Shown: positions 6,247 through 9,504 of the stretch, piece by piece
Layout of the letters: every line of letters starts with the position of its first letter
Numbering within the stretch: position 1 is the stretch's first letter
DNA from: Intestinibacter sp.
GTDB taxonomy: Bacteria; Bacillota; Clostridia; Peptostreptococcales; Peptostreptococcaceae
Assembly (NCBI RefSeq): GCF_022780145.1
Contig: NZ_JALEXO010000137.1
Location: 1-9,504 of the forward strand
Direction of reading: 5' to 3'
Length of the DNA: 9,504 nucleotides
Notes under the pieces: model-generated
What the model saw: only the letters and a program-made list of their open reading frames with translations
Told to the model about the DNA's origin: nothing
Database searches by the model: none
Made by a program: the position numbers and the translations under genes

Positions 6247-6290
6247 AAAGATATGATTTTTTAAACTTTTTTCAAAATCATATCTTTTTT
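6247..6290 (+). terminator. Long-stem terminator of the PF04020 gene
   Basis: AAAGATATGATTTT (6247-6260) and AAAATCATATCTTT (6274-6287) form a perfect 14-bp stem with a 13-nt loop, followed by further T residues. The stem is AT-rich and so weaker than its length suggests. It lies 43 bp after the stop codon. Confidence 0.85.
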
Positions 6291-6468
6291 TATAAAAAAT
6301 CAAACTATTTTTACAACAATTCCAATTTTTTGTTAACCTTTTCCTACAACTTATTTATTATATTACATGTTTAATATTACCAATTTATATATAATTTTTT
6401 CTATTTTGTTATCTATTGTATTTAATTTCGATATAACATTCTGACTATAGATTTTTTAATCCCAATGA

Positions 6469-6476
6469 TATATAAT
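6469..6476 (+). promoter_or_regulatory. Candidate distal -10 region for lrgAB
   Basis: TATATAAT at 6469-6476 offers TATATA with an upstream TG (TGATATATA, extended -10) or TATAAT at 6471-6476. No convincing -35 lies at the usual distance. The implied start, about 6481-6483, coincides with arm b of the inverted repeat. Confidence 0.35.
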
Positions 6477-6516
6477 AAATTTATATCGAGATAGTAACCC
6501 TTAATTTTTCTAAATA

Positions 6517-6545
6517 TTTACAAATATATAAATTTTTTACATAAT
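6517..6545 (+). promoter_or_regulatory. Candidate proximal promoter for lrgAB
   Basis: TTTACA (6517-6522) is followed after 17 bp by CATAAT (6540-6545), with an implied start near 6552 and a leader of about 42 nt. Arm c of the inverted repeat (6544-6552) overlaps the -10 box and start point, where a bound repressor would block transcription. Confidence 0.45.
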
Positions 6546-6593
6546 CTCGATACTTTTTATTCTTGGTAAAATAAAAAATTGGAGGTTTTTCAA

Positions 6594-6980
6594 ATGAAGT
6601 TTTTCAATCAAATTGGAATTCTCCTTGGAATTTGGGCAGCAGGAGAATTCATAAGTCAATTAATAAAAAATGTAATAAATATTCCTGGCTCTATTATAGG
6701 AATGATAATTCTATTTGTATTGCTTGAATCTAAAATTTTGGATGAAAGTAAAATTAAGGATGTAGCAGATTTCTTTTTAGGTAATATGAGTTTATTCTTC
6801 ATACCTGCTGGAGTATCATTAATAGAATCTCTAGGTCTAATAAAAGAAAATGCTGTTTTACTTTTATCATGTATATTAATAATCAACGTTGCTGTTATGA
6901 TAGTTAGCGGTCGTAGTGTAGATTTAATGATTAAATTAAAAGAAAAAAAAGAGAAAAAAGAAGCAGAAGAAGTTGCTTAA
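6594..6980 (+). CDS. lrgA: CidA/LrgA family holin-like membrane protein
   Basis: The start is the ATG at 6594, 8 nt after GGAGG (6581-6585). An in-frame TTG at 6579 overlaps the Shine-Dalgarno site itself and is rejected. The product has 128 residues with four membrane segments. Family signatures are IPGSIIGMIILFVLL (about 29-43) and the NMSLFFIPAGV segment (about 64-74). The last 18 residues are highly charged (KLKEKKEKKEAEEVA). LrgA works with LrgB. In staphylococci the pair affects murein hydrolase activity and cell death, while LrgAB homologues in Bacillus and plants transport pyruvate or glycolate. The substrate here is open. lrgB follows after 25 bp, which confirms the pair. Confidence 0.93.
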   Translation: MKFFNQIGILLGIWAAGEFISQLIKNVINIPGSIIGMIILFVLLESKILDESKIKDVADFFLGNMSLFFIPAGVSLIESLGLIKENAVLLLSCILIINVAVMIVSGRSVDLMIKLKEKKEKKEAEEVA

Positions 6981-7005
6981 ATTTATTTAGAAGAAGGCGA
7001 AAAAA

Positions 7006-7695
7006 ATGGAACAGATATTAAATACACAATTATTCGGATTATTGACAATCATAGTTTTTTATAATATAGGATTATTCATACAAAAAAAGGCAAAAACTCC
7101 TATATGCAATGGGCTTTTAATAGCTATGATACTTATTATATTATTTTTAAAAGTTACAAAAATACCTTATGAAAGCTTTAAAATAGGTGCAGATACAATT
7201 AATTTTCTATTAGGTCCTACAACTATAGTTTTAGCAGTACCGCTATATAGACAATTCCATCTATTTAAAAAATACACTAAAGAAATTTTAGTAGGTATAT
7301 TGACAGGTGTTTTCATATCATTTGCTTGTGTTGTAATAATTTGCAAAATAGCAAATGCCGATTCACAAATTATTTATTCAATTTTACCTAAATCAATTAC
7401 TACTCCTATGGGAATATCACTTAGTAATATTTTAGGTGGAATAGAATCTATAACAGTTGTATGTATAATACTTACAGGTATTTTAGGAAATATGATGGGC
7501 GAAACTGTTCTTAAAATAGGACGAGTTAAACATCCAATATCTAAGGGTATAGCATTAGGTACAGCAGCACATGCAGTCGGTACAAGTAAGGCATTAGAGC
7601 TTGGAGAGGTTGAAGGAGCTATGAGTAGCTTGTCTATAGGTGTAGCTGGATTTTTAACAGTTGTTTTAATTCCTATATTAGCTAACTTTATATAG
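7006..7695 (+). CDS. lrgB: CidB/LrgB family membrane protein, partner of LrgA
   Basis: The 229-aa polytopic membrane protein carries the complete LrgB signature: FLLGPTTIVLAVPLYRQF (about 68-85), LPKSITTPMGISLSNILGG (about 126-144), then GTAAHAVGTSKALELGE (about 185-201) near the C-terminus. Length and motifs match the family, with no truncation. The Shine-Dalgarno site (AGAAGG) is modest and lies about 9 nt before the ATG. The 25-bp gap to lrgA and the absence of a terminator between them show one operon. With LrgA it forms a holin-like or small-carboxylate transport complex in the cytoplasmic membrane. Neither lytS nor lytR is in the window. Confidence 0.95.
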   Translation: MEQILNTQLFGLLTIIVFYNIGLFIQKKAKTPICNGLLIAMILIILFLKVTKIPYESFKIGADTINFLLGPTTIVLAVPLYRQFHLFKKYTKEILVGILTGVFISFACVVIICKIANADSQIIYSILPKSITTPMGISLSNILGGIESITVVCIILTGILGNMMGETVLKIGRVKHPISKGIALGTAAHAVGTSKALELGEVEGAMSSLSIGVAGFLTVVLIPILANFI

Positions 7696-7740
7696 AAATT
7701 TTATTATGTAAAATCAAAAAAATAATATATAATAGATTAT

Positions 7741-7768
7741 AAAAAGTGGGTTTATACTCACTTTTTTT
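7741..7768 (+). terminator. Terminator after lrgB
   Basis: AAAAAGTGGGT (7741-7751) pairs with ACTCACTTTTT (from 7756) around TTAT, with one G-U pair, and is followed by a T run to 7768. Only 26 bp separate it from the metallophosphoesterase start, so that gene needs read-through or a promoter overlapping this region. Confidence 0.88.
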
Positions 7769-7794
7769 AATAAATTTATATAAAGGAGGCTACT

Positions 7795-8760
7795 GTGGAT
7801 AAGCTAAAATCAAATAAAAAATATATCTTCCCTGCATTAATAGTGATTTTGTGTATAACTATTATATATAGTTTAAATATAATTAATAAAAATAAAATTA
7901 TCAACAGCTCTTTTGAAGTTGCTAGTGAGGAAATAGCTTTTTCTAACTTACCATCAAATTTCGATGGTTTTAAGATTCTTCAAATAAGTGATCTTCACTC
8001 TATTGAATTCGATAAAGACAATTCAAGTTTGATAAATACAATTGATGAGTTGTCTCCAGATGTAATTTTTATAACTGGTGATATATTCTCTGCTACTGAA
8101 TTTAAGGACTCGGATGATACATATAATAGAAATTATGATGAAGAAAGTCTCGTAGGATTTAAGCTCCTAAAGGAGCTCTCTAAAAAATACGATATTATCT
8201 ATTCTGTTGGAAATCACGAAGAAGGTATAGATGCAATTTTCAACGGATATGAATGGAATTTAAGAGATAGAACTGTGGATAACTCCTACAATAGATACAT
8301 AAACAAATTAAGCGATTTAGGAGTTAAATTTGTTGATAACTCATATACTACAATCTACAAGGACGTACAAACTATAAATATATACGGAATATATTATTAC
8401 TCTCTAAATAAATACGCTAAAAAAATAGACCCCGATGACCCTTTAACATTGGATTTTATAAAAACCGTTGATAAAAATAAATTCAATATATTATTGAGCC
8501 ACGACCCCGATGCTGCAGATATATTAGAGGATAAAAACTTCGATTTAATACTATCTGGCCATGTACACGGTGGAATAATTCGACTTTTCGATGTAGGTAT
8601 TTTAGATCCAGCTAGAAAATTATTTCCAAAATACGATAAAGGACTCTACAAAGTAAAAAATACCCAACTATATGTAAGCACCGGTCTTGGGAATCCCAAA
8701 TTTATGAGAATAAACAACCCACCAGAAATCAATTTAATCACTTTAAAAAATCTTAAATAA
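7795..8760 (+). CDS. Membrane-anchored metallophosphoesterase (YkuE-like, calcineurin-type)
   Basis: The GTG start at 7795 follows AAAGGAGG by 5 nt and gives 321 residues. A membrane segment at about 10-28 has basic residues before it, and with no clear cleavage site it probably acts as an uncleaved anchor placing the enzyme outside the cell. The metal-binding motifs are all present and in order: D66-L-H68, G95-D96, G139-N140-H141-E, H236 (SHDPD) and G-H256-V-H258-GG. This two-metal set hydrolyses phosphoesters. YkuE-type relatives act at the envelope, and some work on lipid-linked substrates such as UDP-diacylglucosamine. The C-terminal LYVSTGLGN and PPEINLITL strands are usual for this subgroup. 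The substrate is not readable. It lies downstream of lrgAB beyond a terminator, and a promoter is not obvious. Confidence 0.9.
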   Translation: MDKLKSNKKYIFPALIVILCITIIYSLNIINKNKIINSSFEVASEEIAFSNLPSNFDGFKILQISDLHSIEFDKDNSSLINTIDELSPDVIFITGDIFSATEFKDSDDTYNRNYDEESLVGFKLLKELSKKYDIIYSVGNHEEGIDAIFNGYEWNLRDRTVDNSYNRYINKLSDLGVKFVDNSYTTIYKDVQTINIYGIYYYSLNKYAKKIDPDDPLTLDFIKTVDKNKFNILLSHDPDAADILEDKNFDLILSGHVHGGIIRLFDVGILDPARKLFPKYDKGLYKVKNTQLYVSTGLGNPKFMRINNPPEINLITLKNLK

Positions 8761-8768
8761 CACAAGCA

Positions 8769-8810
8769 AAAGGGATTATCATAGTAAAACTAAACTACGA
8801 TAATCCCTTT
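8769..8810. terminator. Shared hairpin terminator between convergent genes
   Basis: The arms at 8769-8785 (AAAGGGATTATCATAGT) and 8794-8810 (ACTACGATAATCCCTTT) form a 17-bp stem with one A-C mismatch on the plus strand, which becomes a G-U pair in the minus-strand RNA. AATTTTTATTTTATT follows on the plus side. The minus side has only a short T run (TTTGCTTG). It ends the phosphoesterase transcript and probably the opposing operon. Confidence 0.85.
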
Positions 8811-8815
8811 AATTT

Positions 8816-9277
8816 TTATTTTATTACTTTTCTAACTAAATTCCTAAACCTGAAAATCAGAGGTCTAATCGGTTTGCAAAGCACCCAAAGCTTTACATAC
8901 GTCTTGTACTTTATATTGTCACAAGAAACCTCCTTGTCCCCTCTATAAAAAGAATCAACAACTCCTATAACCTGATTAAATCTAACCACCTCAGTCCATT
9001 GCTGAGCATCGCCGTTCATTATAAATGATTGATCGTCTATTATTTTTCTAATTCTGTGAAGTACGTGCTTTCCAGTATCCCTCTTTATAAAAACTATCTC
9101 GTTCTTTTTAGGTTGTCTCTTTTCAGGACTTACTAATACGACACTGTCCTTTAAATGTCTCAAAGTAGGGGTCATACTATATCCTGTGACCTTAAGCTTA
9201 CAGCTTCCTCCACTTTGTATAACCTCCTCCATTATAGGAACTAAGTCCTTTTCACTATATGAAGTATTTTTATTCAT
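8816..9277 (-). CDS. S24/S26-family serine peptidase-like protein without an N-terminal membrane anchor
   Basis: The 153-aa protein starts at the ATG at 9277, 6 nt after AAAGGAA. The signature G32-Y-S34-M-T-P marks the nucleophile serine of type I signal peptidases. H74 in HVLHR at 71-75 matches the His-Arg motif of the SipW/endoplasmic-reticulum type, which uses histidine rather than lysine. N88-G-D90 resembles the later conserved acidic motif. There is no N-terminal hydrophobic segment. The C-terminus (from about 127) is basic and hydrophobic with aromatic residues and could lie on the membrane. Ordinary signal peptidases are anchored, so a special substrate is more likely; similar short S24/S26 proteins occur beside peptide-modification genes. 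It lies 29 bp downstream of an unrecognised gene, probably in one operon. Confidence 0.8.
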   Translation of the reverse strand: MNKNTSYSEKDLVPIMEEVIQSGGSCKLKVTGYSMTPTLRHLKDSVVLVSPEKRQPKKNEIVFIKRDTGKHVLHRIRKIIDDQSFIMNGDAQQWTEVVRFNQVIGVVDSFYRGDKEVSCDNIKYKTYVKLWVLCKPIRPLIFRFRNLVRKVIK

Positions 9278-9306
9278 AAAATATTCCTTTCAGCTTAAAT
9301 TTCAAA

Positions 9307-9504
9307 TTATTTATCGCTCAACTGAATCGTATTTGTCTCACTAAGCGGTATATCATGAAGACCAATTTGTTTGACTACAATGTCCTTTATATTATCTTTA
9401 TCTTCATCATCACAATAAACTCTCAAGGTATTTCTATTTACATAAAGAGTGTTTTTCTTTTCTCCATCTATAAATACAATACTTTTTCTAGTAAAATTCT
9501 TACC
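9307..9504 (-). CDS. Unrecognised protein, C-terminal 65 residues only (partial, cut by window edge)
   Basis: The minus-strand frame is open from the edge at 9504 to the TAA at 9307-9309 and contains no ATG, so the start is outside the window. The visible end is hydrophilic, with strand-like segments (KSIVFIDG, NTLYVNRNTLRVYC) and then an acidic stretch (CDDEDKDNIKDIVV) ending QLSDK. There are no membrane segments or catalytic motifs. I recognise no family. The 29-bp gap to 8816-9277 and the Shine-Dalgarno site between them suggest co-transcription, with this gene first. Confidence 0.65.
   Translation of the reverse strand, partial: GKNFTRKSIVFIDGEKKNTLYVNRNTLRVYCDDEDKDNIKDIVVKQIGLHDIPLSETNTIQLSDK

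Larger units (their letters stand above)
6425..6552 (+). repeat. Three-part interlocking inverted repeat upstream of lrgAB
   Basis: Three related arms occur. Arm a is ATTTCGATATAA (6425-6436), arm b is TTATATCGAGAT (6481-6492) and arm c is ATCTCGATA (6544-6552). Arm b pairs with a over 12 bp (one G-T) and with c over a perfect 9 bp (6484-6492 with 6544-6552); the pairings exclude each other. The arms bracket the two candidate promoters, so they could be operators for a looping regulator. If transcription starts far upstream they could act as alternative RNA stems. The rest of 6204-6593 is AT-rich, and apart from the terminator at 6247-6290 and the candidate promoters I see nothing recognisable in it. 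Confidence 0.5.

Noticed and set aside
6579..6593. TTG start that would add five residues to LrgA
   Set aside because: It overlaps the GGAGG Shine-Dalgarno element itself. The ATG at 6594 has correct spacing and gives the normal LrgA N-terminus.
6656..6886. Minus-strand open frame of 76 codons
   Set aside because: It is antisense to lrgA and has no family resemblance or ribosome site I can see.
5859..7695. Phage lysis cassette or prophage remnant, suggested by holin-type families
   Set aside because: No endolysin, integrase, structural genes or attachment repeats are present, and both families are common chromosomal genes.
1..9504. CRISPR array, insertion sequence, tRNA or rRNA genes
   Set aside because: I saw no regularly spaced repeats, transposase motifs, terminal repeats with target duplications, tRNA arms or rRNA-like GC-rich blocks.

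Overview
The window comes from a low-G+C, Gram-positive anaerobe of the Clostridia. The coding is AT-rich, Shine-Dalgarno sites are strong and purine-rich (AAAGGAGG, GGGGGA), and the gene content is clostridial: hybrid cluster protein, several [4Fe-4S] proteins, and a possible sporulation-type L,D-transpeptidase. A Peptostreptococcaceae-like host (Clostridioides and relatives) is plausible, but I cannot prove the species from the sequence alone. There is no rRNA, tRNA, insertion sequence, CRISPR array or prophage block. The region looks like ordinary chromosome with intact genes and short intergenic spaces.

Layout, left to right. At 1-1089 (-) lies the N-terminal two thirds of hcp, cut by the window edge. 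A 392-bp divergent control region (1090-1481) carries a perfect Crp/Fnr-type palindrome. It leads on the other side to a 454-aa DAACS-family symporter (1482-2846, +) closed by a UUCG-loop terminator. A leaderless SH3b-SH3b-YkuD L,D-transpeptidase (2983-3825, +) follows, with a sigma-K-like promoter pattern in front of it. A hairpin at 3832-3864 separates it from two convergent (-) genes, 4649-5713 and 3875-4624. These form a two-gene operon of proteins related to reductive dehalogenase/QueG, each with two [4Fe-4S] motifs. Diverging from that operon is a YvlD/PF04020 small membrane protein (5859-6203, +). A 390-bp space with interlocking inverted repeats (6204-6593) precedes lrgA-lrgB (6594-6980, 7006-7695, +). 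After a terminator comes a membrane-anchored YkuE-like metallophosphoesterase (7795-8760, +). A second convergent hairpin (8769-8810) is followed by a (-) operon of a soluble S26-type serine peptidase-like protein (8816-9277) and the C-terminal end of an unrecognised gene (9307-9504).

How the parts may fit together. Hcp is a nitrosative/oxidative stress enzyme of anaerobes. Its palindrome sits at -41.5 from a good -10 box, the classical place for a Crp/Fnr-family activator, and at about -71.5 from a candidate promoter of the symporter, so the two divergent genes may share one regulator. Several other genes act on the envelope: the L,D-transpeptidase, LrgA/LrgB, the PF04020 protein, the metallophosphoesterase and the S26-like peptidase. 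I do not see one large novel system. The most interesting points are the leaderless transpeptidase with its sigma-K-like promoter, the cytosolic RdhA-like pair without a membrane anchor gene, the symporter's altered substrate and sodium residues, and the competing inverted repeats before lrgAB.
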